NCBI RefSeq assembly: GCF_000237925.1
Contig: NC_031495.1
Location: 25,252,872 to 25,316,871 of the forward strand
Length of the DNA stretch: 64,000 nt
Source of the DNA: Schistosoma mansoni
Taxonomy: Eukaryota > Platyhelminthes > Trematoda > Strigeidida > Schistosomatidae
Direction: 5' to 3'
Part shown: in pieces, positions 43,885 through 55,538 of the stretch
How positions within the stretch are numbered: position 1 is the stretch's first letter
How the letters are laid out: each line of letters opens with the position of its first letter
Notes under the pieces: generated by a model
The model's input: only the letters and a program-made list of their open reading frames with translations
Databases searched by the model: none
What the model was told of the DNA's origin: nothing
Made by a program: the position numbers and the translations under genes

Positions 43885-45075
43885 TATTGCTGGTCCGAAG
43901 CACGGCTAAAGGAGGATAGTTGAGCATGGAGTCGGCAACCACATCCCGTAGAAAACAGCCTTCTTTGGAAAAAAACTCTAACCAGAATAAACAACTTAAA
44001 GCATTCAAACTCTGTCCAGGGAGTTTAAGGATCCTCATTCAGGTGAATTATGACGCCTCATAGTGAGAGCCCAGATTCTTTGGAAGTCACGTAAAACGAT
44101 ACCCCTTCTAACAACCAGAGTAACAATTAATACAGGTATATAGAATGTTCGAACAATGTAGAAATCCGAGAGGACTAATCAGATAGCTACGGAAATGGGC
44201 AGACACAACTTAGCGATGGTCGTAATCAGCGCAACAAAGGAATCTATGCTGGACAGAAAAGGTTAGATTCATGAGAGATGCTGCTATACCCTGGTCACAA
44301 AAAAGAAAACCCTCCACACACTCAGGGAGTTGCTCTGATCCTGTTCAAAGAAGCACGTAAAGCACTTATAGGATGGGAATCTCATGGATCCAGAATCATC
44401 AAAGCATTTTTCAGAACCAATGAGGGGATCACCATGGATGTTATCCAATGTTATGCATCCAATGATAGCAATAAAGACGAGAAAGACCAGTTTTACGAGA
44501 GGCTGTAATCGACTTTGGAAAAGTCACTAGGAAAAGACCTGACCATCCTGATGGGAGATCTAAATGCCAAAGTTGGAATGGACAACACAGGGTATGAAAA
44601 TATCATGGAACGACATGAACTAGGAGAAAGGGATGAAAATGATGACAGATTTACAAATTTATGTGCATTCAACAAAATGGTTATAGACGGCAGAACATTC
44701 CTACACAAACGCATACACTAAGCTACATCGGCTTCACTGAGTCAAACTACAGAGAACTAGACCGACCATATTTGTATCAATAAAAATTTCACAAGGTCAA
44801 TGGAAGACATAGCCTTCCTTCGAGATGCTGACAAACTCAACGAATTCAAGATAACTCTCAACAACAGGTTCCAAGCCTTACAAGATCTACCGAAAGAAGG
44901 AACCTCTATGGAGGGCAACTGGAAAGGCGTCGAAGAAGCGTTAACTTCAACGTGTTAGGAAGTTCTGTGCCGCAAGAATCATCATAAGGAATGGACAGGA
45001 TAGGACTTCGCCAGAATCTGGAATATCTAAGGGCACATCACCTAAATGCGGCCACTCGATTACGCTGCTCATTAC
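43885..45075 (+). mobile_element. RTE-like element, 5' leader and endonuclease, 3'-truncated
   Basis: Plus-strand frames 44278-44508 and 44515-44721 form one endonuclease, split by a stop at 44506-44508. It contains GVALILFKEARKALIGWESH, VIQCYASNDSN, LTILMGDLNAKVGMDNTGYE (the conserved GDLNAKVG) and LCAFNKMV. After another stop, DHICINKNF follows, then the sequence skips to FLRDADKLNEFKITLNNRFQ, indicating an internal deletion near 44805. The element stops about 45070, where an antisense BEL/Pao piece begins. No RT is present. Confidence 0.85.
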
Positions 45076-45079
45076 TGAC

Positions 45080-46330
45080 TTCGTCCGCTTATGCCGTGGT
45101 ATTCACGACACAACCAGAGCTCCTTCAATCGTAACATGCCCAGATTTATCTAAAGAATATACTTCAAAGGGCGCCTTTGTGGCCCTTGTTGTTTTGTTAC
45201 CGCCTACGGTTTGGACTACCACTGACGCCTGATCCTCCTTTAGCCCGAGCGACTTTAAACAGTCTGACCTGATCGATGTTACATCAGAGCCATTATTCAA
45301 AAGCGCGTAGTCTACAGTTTCAGCATTCCCCTATGTCAACCGCACGGGGATCATTCCCAAACAACCATGACCATCTAGGGACTTATTGAATCCATCACAG
45401 TTTCCGCACTGCGTTTTTCCTCTGAGCTGCTGACCGTCGAATCACTGTGCAATATTGGGTGATGTTTCTTCGTACATTTGTCGACGGTACTGCGCTTCCT
45501 CAATGTACATTCGTTAGCCTTATGTCCTTGTTTAAGATACACGAAGCAGATACCCTTGCTCTCAACTTGAGACCATTGACTTTCAACTTTAAGCGCTAAA
45601 AAGCGTGGGCATTTATTAACGAGTGGTTACCAGAACAAATACTACACTTAGTGCTCACGGTCAAAGCGTTCCACTGCCCTGATAACGAATGAAAATTCGT
45701 CCTCATGCTACATCCCATTTTTGGACGATCCGCTTACCGTCCAAATCTGCTTGTAGCCACTCTTTCGCGGGCTGCTACAAACTTGGTAAGCTCAGCAAAC
45801 GTAGGTTCTCTATCACCCTCAGTCAACCTATCTACTAGTTCTGCCTACTGCACTTGCATGGGTTGAGGCAAAAGCCTAACCAATCTCTCCAAAGTGACCA
45901 GAGAATCTAGATCTACGGTATAATCTATCTGTTCCATAACAATAGCACGATTTTCCATTTTTATAACCAAGTGCGACAGATATTCCGCGTTATTATAATC
46001 CAAGTTAACAGAGTTGAACAAGTTCTCCAAAGCTTCACGGGCTATTACGTGGGCCTGTCCAAACAAACGTTTCAAAATTTCCCTGGCTCTCTTATAACCT
46101 GCGGCAGCTCCCATCACGACACAACCTTCAATTGCTGCTTTGGCCTTGCTCTTACAGTAATGTATCAAGCAGAGCAGACGTTGACCATCATCACTAACTC
46201 TCGGTGCGACGTAAGCCTCAAACTGTCTTATAAACTTCCAATACTGTTTTGGTTGTCCATCAAAATAACTCAATTCAATCTTTGGTAATCCTAAACCACA
46301 AACAAATATTACCACACAGTTATTCAACCA
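45080..46330 (-). mobile_element. BEL/Pao LTR-element fragment: gag and protease
   Basis: The 160-codon frame 46327-45845 contains LPKIELSYFDGQPKQYWKFI followed by RQFEAYV, the gag motif of BEL/Pao elements. After stops comes a zinc-knuckle-like region (CFVYLKQGHKANEC, then CTKKHHPILH, near 45560-45460). The protease follows in frame 45300-45103, with ALLNNGSDVTSI where an active enzyme would have an aspartate at the first N. RT, integrase and LTRs are not seen. In schistosomes the known BEL/Pao element is of Sinbad type; I infer but cannot prove that affiliation. Confidence 0.78.
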
Positions 46331-48430
46331 ATAATTGTTCCCACAATAATCGATTTAAATTACAATAAATAGACAGATTGATAAGAAATATAAGAAAATT
46401 ACTGGACGCTCCAAAAAATAAGTGTTGTTCTATCCTTTCTGAATAGATCAAGTGAAAATCCGTTCAAAAGATCGCTTTATAACACAAAGTGTTTCCAATT
46501 CTGGGAAAGTGCTCCAATGCACAACCAAAATGCACGATCCCAGTCAAATCAAGCAACACAATCAAAGAGGGAACAATCAATATGGCTGCCACCAGGATAA
46601 AATGTCAATTAAAACAACATAGATACAGTTCAGGAAGAAACATAGGAACCCAGTGAAAGCGACAGAGAAAAAATGAGAAAACTATTATGAAATGAAACAT
46701 TACAATCTCAAATGGCATCAGAAGGATTAACAATAATGTACAAATACAGAAACCATTAAGAACAAGTTGCAAATGTACGCATGGAGGGATTTTTACACAC
46801 GAAACCTTCAAAATGGATCTTACAAGCTTCGATGTAGATCCTGGTACATGACTTTGTATCATTTCTCAGAATAAGACTATTCATTTACATCAAGAGAAAG
46901 ACAAAACAATATGATGGAATTCCTGAACTATGATTGCATGGAAACACTGACATACCACCCGAATGAAGAGCCATCAGACTAAAATGTCATTAAATTACTT
47001 CCATAAAGTCTACTTAGGGAATTTTATTGTCAAGGTTTCATATAGCCATTCCACTCAGATACTAAACACAGTGCCAGTGCTTGTAACTCTGGAGACTGTG
47101 CTTCGACTGTCTGATGGTCTATAAACTTGTAAGTCATCAAAGTCTATCTGGTTACACTCTTAGCTTTCATCACTTCGCCCAAATAATAATCTAGAACTGT
47201 TCGAACCATTTATAATGGACTTGAGTTCGTAACTATCTAGCGCTTACAGCTGACCTACATTAGCCGCTGAACTTTTCGAGAAAGCCTGACAAAGTTAATG
47301 TGAGAATAACCAATCTAGATTGTATGGTTCGACAATTCAGGCGTGCTCACTCTATACATTCCCTTAAGTTTTATATCAAATATATTACTCTATCCAAATG
47401 TGTTGTTCAAAGGCTCATAGAAACAACCTCTACCGTGAAAGGAGTAAGCACAGACAGTGACGTGACTTCAGTGTAGTATATTACGGATTTGGTAGTCCCA
47501 TTATGGCAACTCCACAGTGTTGGGTTAGGTATGCGATCTTGGTAACATAGATAGTTCACTGATGCCAATCCAGACCTAAATCCTAAACGTCATTTAATAC
47601 GTTATTTTCCTAAACTTGACAGCCATAGTATTCACAGGATGCTCTCATTAGCCTTTTTGGCAACACAGAAATAGACAGCTCGTTTGGTAGCCGTTAGCTT
47701 AACTGGTATGGTGACTGAAGATATACAGAAAGTAGTTCTTGATATTGCGGTGAAACACAAAGCGAAAGAAAAAATTGAAAAATCCAATTAAATAGTTGGC
47801 AGATTACACAACATTTAAGAAGAGAATTAACGAATCTCTTTGATAAGAAGCCAGTTTGTAGTAGCTATGCAAAAATCAAGTGATGAGTACTGGGTACACA
47901 TAAAAGCAAGAAATTGGAAGATATCAGGATTTTTTCGGATTTTCATTTTAAATATTAGGGGTTGTCAGGGGGGCTTAGGTGTTGAAACTATTGTTCCTGT
48001 TCTATAGTGCTAACATTCTGTTTATTCTCTCCAGTATCTTCAAACAGTGACTTATCTTGGTTCTCGCTTTGTGTCTGGGTTTACGGCACTTTGTCAGAAC
48101 TCAGTCAGTGGAAATACTTTAACGAAAGTACGCACGATGAATATTCTTATTGCTGCTATTTTTATATCTGAACGATGAATAAATGAACGGTAGCTTCTAG
48201 GAACTATTTGTGGACTGTTATGAGATATATACCCTTATTTTATAAAGGTTAAGTAACAGGGTTATATTCATTTGTGTTCCTTTTATCATAAGTTTTCATT
48301 CGGCCCATTGACTACTATCATAGGATTTACTATTTTTAGGTTATTCTTGATTTATTAGTTAAAGTCTCTCACAATCACAGGTACCTTTGGGTTTGATCTT
48401 GTATAATTGTCACTTTTTATTTTATGGTAT
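46331..48430. other. Region without recognised gene
   Basis: Mixed AT-rich sequence. The part just above 46330 may belong to the leader or LTR of the BEL/Pao fragment, but I found no terminal repeat. Bases 47300-47820 have broken frames that could be an unrecognised decayed element. Confidence 0.4.
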
Positions 48431-48444
48431 GATGTGGTTTGGTT

Positions 48445-48640
48445 TGCTCATATATAAATCAAGTATGTCTGAAATATATGATCCATATGATGGGAGCTGA
48501 TAATGGTGTTCTAGACTCAGCAGGCAGGGCTATGCATGAGGGGCCAATAAGGACTCCAGGCTTCTCGTACAGGTCGACATGTCATTGGTTCGGCACAGTG
48601 CTAAGATTTTCTAGGTTGTGTTTTGATCAGAGATTTGGTC
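48445..48640 (+). repeat. Dispersed repeat, partner of 61980-62190
   Basis: Shares, in order, TATATAAA, GTATGTCTGAAATATA, TGATCCATA, a GGCTGGGC-like block, CTCGTAC and CATTGGT with the reverse complement of 62190-62040. The copies differ by many substitutions and small gaps. Confidence 0.6.
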
Positions 48641-48680
48641 ACTTGATAGTTGACAGGCCACAAAACATGACAGTTATTTA

Positions 48681-50399
48681 AACTTTTGTCATTAATTTTG
48701 CTTCCAACAATTGTGTCAGTGAATAAACTAGCTGAAATCATAGAATCAATGGGTATCCGTCTTCTTATTCGTTTACTTGTTCTCCTTTTCAGTAGAGAAT
48801 AGTTTATTACAATATATTCCTTTGTTAAATTTGGACGTAGACAGTCCAACCACAACAGTGCTGATCAAAATGCAGCCAAAACACACATGTATATCACTGG
48901 CCAAGAGAAAGTGGTTGTGCAAACTTTTTATGAGTACAAAGATCAGGTTTTCGAACATTGATTTCGATAGCCTCAGTGATGTATAAAAAACTAATACGTA
49001 AACCGTTTGGTAAATATGACGGGATGCCTTGCATATTTTTTAGCCGAATTTTCTTATTTGTACAAATATTTACCCTGATTATTGTGATCGTCTTTCATGC
49101 GATCCCTCAATTATTCATGTATTACTAATTTATAATCACTTTGAAACAGCACAGTTTTTATGCGACCCCTCCACACAATGGATTCCATTATATTACTGCA
49201 AGTCATATATGCTTACTTGCGTAAAAACATGATAAAAATATTTGAAGAGAAATTTATTCATTCTATTTTTCTTTATACTAAAAGCTCTGAATCTTATCAA
49301 ATAACATGGGGTCACAAAATCTCCTGACCATAGAGCAATGCATATTGCATGGGAGACTTCCATTTTTTGATAATCTTCTTATTGCCGAAGGGGACTCAAC
49401 AATAGTTGAAGGTAGAGGTCTACCTGTCCATGTGATTGTCATAAGTTCCAGTAGGGTATTCGATAAGTTGACTAATTTCGGGACTATGCTGAAAATTTCA
49501 GACTTCTGAATTACAGGCATGAAATAAGACCGTATAAAAGGCTTCGAGGTGGTTGATTTAAGAAAGAGTGCACCAATACACACGGGACTTTCCAATATAT
49601 CGATCTAATCACGAGAGAGCAGTTCTACAACATCATGAAAAAGAAGACTTGAGAGTTTTTATGACATTACAATGGAGCAGCTGCTAAATATTTTCGAGTT
49701 TTATGACTATTTTGGAGAACCTCGAAATGGTTTATGATCAAATGCTTTAGATTCAATACGGGACGAATATGAAATCTCACGTGTAATGCTGCACTAACCA
49801 GCTTGTCACTGTCTTGTTCGGAATGTAGATTCACTTAAGACCATGCGGTGTGTGAGCGTTAAGTTGGTGTCAGATCTCAAACTACTTTACGACGAGGGAT
49901 TAAAACACAAATCCTTCCTCATGATGAGGCGAATAGATGTTTGATATTGCTAAAATTATGTGGTGATCTGAGCTTTAACATATCTCATCTACTCGTTCCC
50001 CCAAGAGTCCATAATCTCCAGGGTCTCTGATAAGGTTTCAAAAACCACTACCGGATGGTGTTTCGTTTTTCCTATCGACGGGTTAACAACTAGCATGTTG
50101 TACAGAAACATGGGATATAAAATCTTCTGATAAATATTTTAAGGGACAGATCGGTTCCTTACTGGAAAGCGTAATGTGGGTACCAAAATACGCCAGTCAA
50201 TATTGTCTATAACTCCTGGACACCTTCCAAAAGACCCACTTAAATTCAGTTAAGACATGAGCCTTAGTGGAAATATACGGAGATTTGTAGTATAACAGAG
50301 TAAAATATATTTGAGGGTGTACTTTAAACTATTCATGAGTGGTCAATTATTGGAACTCTCTACCATTCTACGTGATTTAAGCCAAATCCCGGTTGTCCT
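48681..50399. other. Region without recognised gene
   Basis: Two opposing ~100-codon frames at 49278-49595 lack family motifs. The part from about 49640 may be the decayed 5' half of the CR1-like element that follows, but I could not find endonuclease motifs. Confidence 0.4.
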
Positions 50400-52175
50400 T
50401 CAGGTTACCAGGCTGCAGAAGTTACTTCTGGGAGGAATGAAAACGAACTGGTAACAACAGCGCATACAGGCTATTCAAACAAGTAAGGAGCCAATGAACG
50501 AAGGCAATGAGAGAAGACAGGCCACAGTACCAGATAAAGATTATCAATAAAATTTTCTCCAACCTGAAGAGACTACTACACCATTCAGCCTCTCTTCGAC
50601 AAGCCAAAACCGGAGTTTTCCAACTGCTAGGTCCTAATGGCACAATCAACAACGATGGTGACGTCGCCGAACTTTTGACAGAACAGCACTTTCGGACTTT
50701 TCGACCGACCGATATAAACTATATTGATGAGAGCTCCACCTGCAACTCTACAGGACTCTCAGAAGTGAACCTGAGTGCTGACTTCGTCTATTGACTCAGT
50801 GAACCCTTGAGCTGTAGGCAGGTAACATTTCTCTCAATACCCTCAAAAATTATGGAGTCTCTGATATGTGACGATATACACGACTACTTACTATCCATAA
50901 ACTCCTTTTCACTCCAACAACATGGTCCCAGAAAAGATCATTATTATATAACCAACCTGCTGACCGCAGTGGACAGATGGACAACCATCCTTGATCACGA
51001 TGAAAAGGTTGACGTCACACACCTTGGCTTCTCAAAAGGTTTTGATGGGGTCAACCATATACGTCTTACCAATAAGCTCATACGCTTAGGTATCAAATCA
51101 TTATTAATTGATTGGATCACTTTACATATGAATCACACTTTTATGCTCACGGTCAACTTCACTTTCTGTCACTCTATGGAATGTACTAGTCGGGTCCCTC
51201 AGGGTTTGGTATTAGGACCCCGTCTCTTCTTGATTTGATCTTTCCGAGCAAGTGTTGTCAGATTTACCACTTAGATGATGTGAAACTCTGGAAAGAATAA
51301 TGTAACCAAGATAAAGTGGCATTTCAGGAAGATCTGACTGGACGTCAATGTTGGGCAGATGACAACGGACTTACCTTTGATACTCAAAAGTGTAAAGTAG
51401 ATAATCTGAGATATGTTGCAGACTACAACTACAACTTAGGTGGCTCTCCTATAGGGGCATTTCTAGTTGGAAAAGATCCAGGAGTCTTGGTATCCTACTA
51501 TCTGAAGTCTCACGCTAGCTGCGACAAAAATGCCTTCCAAGTAAACCTTGCACTGGTAACGTTGAGGCGCATTTTCGGTTAGTCCGGCGGAAGAACCTTC
51601 CACATAATCCTGAACAGTTTTATTTGTTCTCACCTAGAGCACGAAAACAGTATTACACCCTTCACTACAAAAGGATAAAGATACTCTGGAACGTATCCAA
51701 CGGCGAATAACGGAATCAGTTAGGGTACTCAAATCCAATGAAGTTCAATCACTGGACCCCTTACCCCAAGTGGTGACCAAATGACTTACGGCATCCTTAA
51801 AACTTGTGGACATCCTCTTAAACACCTATTTGAGCGTAGTCCGAACACAAACCTAAGGGGTAACACACAGAAACTGGAGACTCAACATAGCAGAACGGAC
51901 TGTTGACACACCTACTCCTTAAGAGTACTCAAATGCTGGAATTCGCTGCCAGCTGATCTAGTTTAAGCGACTTCCCAGGAGTCCTTTAGGAGAAAACTTG
52001 ACATATTCTTAAGAACCGAGGACAGTGTCTTGCTACAATTTACCAATTTTTTCTTTTATAATTAACATACCTAGGTTCGTTCTTGGAGGCATCGGTGGTC
52101 CACTTCTACTAAATATGGAAGCCCGCTAAACAAAAGCTTCTTCTATTCCGTCCACAACCATTTGCAACCATTTCC
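50400..52175 (+). mobile_element. CR1-like element, decayed copy
   Basis: Same subfamily as 30614-32430. The first frame (50507-50791) contains KTGVFQLLGPNGTINNDGDV. The sequence then skips part of the fingers and resumes at 50807 (LSIPSKIMESLICDD). QQHGPRKDH, LGFSKGFDGVNH, VPQGLVLGPRLFLI and FDTQKCKV follow in two or more frames. The catalytic box is gone (HLDDVKLWKE, with frameshift). The tail and 3' UTR (GCTTCTTCTATTCCGTCC, AACCATTTG) are recognisable. Confidence 0.8.
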
Positions 52176-52335
52176 TAGGTACATGGGTACTAGTTTGTCA
52201 ATCATTCTATTACTTCCGTTTAACTTATATACCTAGGTCTGTAACTCAAAGAATCAGTGTACTAATTTTACCAAACACGGAAACTAGTTCGATAAAAGAT
52301 TCCCGTATTTTTAACCATTTGACCGTACAGATGCC
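52070..52335 (+). repeat. Tandemly doubled CR1 3' end
   Basis: The 3' UTR pattern (ACCTAGGT..GT, then CTACTAAATATGGAA and AACCATTTG) at 52070-52170 recurs in weaker form at 52225-52330 (ACCTAGGTCTG, CCAAACACGGAA, AACCATTTGACC). Confidence 0.6.
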
Positions 52336-53249
52336 ACAAGTATACGAGTTTTGGCAGTACCTTAACCCAAAGTACCTTTTATGAAATGCCAATGCAGTGA
52401 AATCAGAAGCGAAGAGGTTCGAAGATATATTTGATAGGTTATTGATGTTTAGAGAAGTAATCAATCTAAGCTGGCTAGCGGTTGTAGAGGATGTGGAGCA
52501 CTGAGTACCCGCTCGCGATCAAGTGTGGATGCGTGACCAAGAGCTTTCAGCTAGGTGAGTCCATTAAAACTAATGCGGTTATCATCAGATATCGAAGACT
52601 TACAGAGCTATTGATTTTGGTTTTTTTTTACCGCGACAAACGATTTGAGGATATCACCCTTACGGTGAAGGTCAAGCTGGGCAGGGCTGTCGTAACAAAC
52701 AATATATAGGACAATGAGTTAAGATATGGTTAGTATGTAGTGATGCTAATGATCCGTAGCTCTATTTTTTTACATCGATACTATGTGTATATACATAATA
52801 ATCTTTTGGTCAAGTATGATTATATATCTAGTTAGCGTAAGGTTTACTGTTTCATTTTAATGTACGCCATGTAATTTTATCCTATTTGGTCTTCAAGTTA
52901 TATGTTGAGCTGATGTCTACGGAACAGCAAAGTTTGTGGCTAGCAATCGAAAACCAGCTGGTTTTCGTTTTCTGTTGGTATATTTACTGCACCGTCACTA
53001 TGGTGTAGATTGTTTTCTAGGAGTTAGCTTTTCGGTTCTGAGTAGCGGTTTCAGATTTTTCGTTGTTGCTTTCAGTGAGGTTTTTGATCCCCCTTACTAT
53101 AATAGTGCTGGTGAAATGTAGTTCGTGACCATCCTTATAAGGATATTTGGGTTTCTATAATAACCCTCTGAAATGTTTGCTTTGTTTAGATGTTCGGACC
53201 TACTCGTTATCCTCCCCTTCTCCTGTAGCCTATCGAGTGTTGCCTTAGC
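52336..53249. other. Region without recognised gene
   Basis: Short frames at 52491-52709 and 52936-53121 show no family likeness; no repeat seen. Confidence 0.4.
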
Positions 53250-53770
53250 TCTCTAATCTAGACCTCATATGTCCTGTGTTATAAGCTTTAAACGTGTCAC
53301 TGTCCATATATAAGTCAGTCACCTACAACGTAGGACCAGGCACATAAATGCATCGGTCCAAGTTGCCATACCTCGTTAGCATAACAAGATGAATATCAAA
53401 TTCATAGCAGTTAACTTAGTGGTGGTAAAATATAGAAGAAAGGTTGTATATAAGGATATAGTACAGGGAGAAAGACAGATATGAAGCAATTTTAATCACA
53501 AGGTTTAAGGGAACATAAAGAGTGTATACACCTACGCCATTGTGATCGATTCTGAGTCATGTCACCTAGAATCTCCAACCATTGGTTACAATAGTTACAT
53601 GGACCCCAACCAAGTAGTCTGCATTTACCAACATGACTCAGACAAGAAGTTAGTGACTTCAAGCTCTGATGCCACGTTTTGGTTTGGCCGCCCCTAACTT
53701 TCTTCCAACGGTCGGGTCCATAAATAAACGGGTTAGTGGACATTTGCAACTTCGTGTGCGTCACGAAATT
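53250..53770 (-). mobile_element. SR2-type RTE 3' fragment
   Basis: The 90-codon frame contains DRWKKVRGGQTKTWHQSLKS and CRLLGWGPCNYCNQWLEILG, then RSQWRRCIHSLCSLKP, the C-terminus of SR2-type RTE. It is followed on the minus strand by a 3' UTR resembling that at 55980-56150. Everything upstream is missing (5' truncation near 53710). Confidence 0.85.
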
Positions 53771-54666
53771 TCACATATAAACATACCAACAGTAAGCCAT
53801 CTTTCAGAAATCCAATTTTTAATTTTGTATAGGGAGTCAATCAAATATGAAGTGACTTCTTTATAATTAGTTCCTAAAGACTATGACTGTTAATGTTTTG
53901 TCCTATAAATTTTGTGTGAAATATGACTCGTTTTTGTAAACAAGTCATAAAATTTTAACATGGTGACTGCGGTGACTACCAGATGAATAGTCTGGTTACT
54001 TTAGTTGGATTTATCATTTCAGCCGTTATTTTTGAAATTTTTGCATATAAATTGTCAACTAATTTGTAGATCTTGGTACGTTTCACCTACGTTTCGCTCA
54101 TCAATCCGACCATCCATCAAGAAATATTGATTTCTCTACGAAATTTATAGATAAACTTGTCATAATGTCTCTTTACAGGGTCGCAAGATACCAAAGTTTA
54201 TTACTACTCAGAGTAACACAAGGCTATGAAATGCCAAATAAAAAAGGATACAAAACCAGACTATTGCTACTACTATTTATGTACGTAAATGTCACAACTG
54301 TATCCTTGACAAAGTGAAGGTTTTATTATTGTATCAGAATGTCAAAATCTCTTGAATACAGAAGCTTGGTTGGTATTATTTTGTAGCTTGTCAATTTCAG
54401 AACTATAGAGGACAGAGATGTAATAGTAAAAAAACTAAACACATCAAGATTTTCAGCGAAACATTTCTTTTATTTATAATACGGACAATAGCCCTACCTG
54501 TTTCTCCAATTGTTAGTTTAGTTTGTTTCTTCTTTTAAAGACTTAGATACATGTTTAGTGATATCAAAGTCTTAAAATAGTTAAATTGTCCTGAAAACGG
54601 AAAAATGGGTGAGTTTTTCTGTCCTTTTTATTACATTCAAAAGTTCGTTTTGTGTGGAGTGGAGTT
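53771..54666. other. AT-rich spacer, nothing recognised
   Basis: No gene or repeat seen by eye between the SR2-type fragment and the retroposon. It may contain promoter or upstream non-coding exons of the VPS41-like gene. Confidence 0.4.
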
Positions 54667-54679
54667 ATCAATATGGTGT

Positions 54680-55201
54680 GCCCCCAAATGCCCTGGTACG
54701 GCCGAGAGTGGGGGGGGCGCCCTCTCTCTCGAAATGCTCTCACATGGTCACGTATGTACAGTCTCTGCCAGGGAAGTCCTACTCAATGCCTTCTCGTGGC
54801 ATTACTGTTGTTTACAAAATTGAGAGGACGAAAAGCGAATGTCCGGCGCTTTAACCGTTTTGGTGGACACGGAATGTTCACCTAGGGGAGTTGGAAAACC
54901 CTGATTCCAAACCAATGGTGCGCATGAACTCCAGTATCCTGAGGGAACAAATAGCGTATGAACCAATCGTCGGTCACCGGCTACTATGGGACTGCATCTC
55001 CTCACGATGCTCCACTGCCTTGTGGATCAGACCTTTAGGTCAAAGGCTCCGGTTGTGGTCCCCTAAGAAAACCACCTGCTTCGGCCTGGGCACCTGGGTA
55101 GTATCCAAGCCCTCACACAAATCAAATGAGGTTTTGTGCGGCGCATATGTGTTCGGTGCCTTTTTTTACCAATAATTATGTGTTCAAATAATAATAATAA
55201 G
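54680..55201 (+). mobile_element. SINE-like retroposon copy 2, full length
   Basis: Aligns end to end with 8931-9461, from GCCCCCAAATGCCCTGGTAC to an (AAT)n tail. Flanked by ATCAATATGGTGT (54667-54679) and ATCAATATGATGT (55202-55214), a 13-base target duplication with one mismatch. It lies about 340 bases upstream of the first VPS41-like coding exon, same strand. Confidence 0.85.
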
Positions 55202-55538
55202 ATCAATATGATGTTGGAATAAACACTATACCTCGGTTATTTCCAGTCTATGCATAAGAAGAACAGGTGTTTTTTTGGAAGTCCTTTATTAGAAGAATAT
55301 CTGGTAAAACTTGTGGCCTAAACAAAGTAATACTTTTCACATCTAACTGGCTTTTTGTTAAGGTTACATAGTTGTACATAAAATTGAATAAACACGATAA
55401 TTATTCTAAATTCACGCTAAGTAAATTAGAGATAGTGTTTTACGTTTACAATAATCACTTAGTGTCGCATTTTACATATGAGAGCATTGTTCACCGACGC
55501 ATGTTTAGGTTATCACTTCATATTTTATGTATTTGCAG

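Noticed and set aside
49278-49595. 105-codon minus-strand frame
   Set aside because: The opposite strand is almost as open, no motif is recognisable and no splice context supports it.
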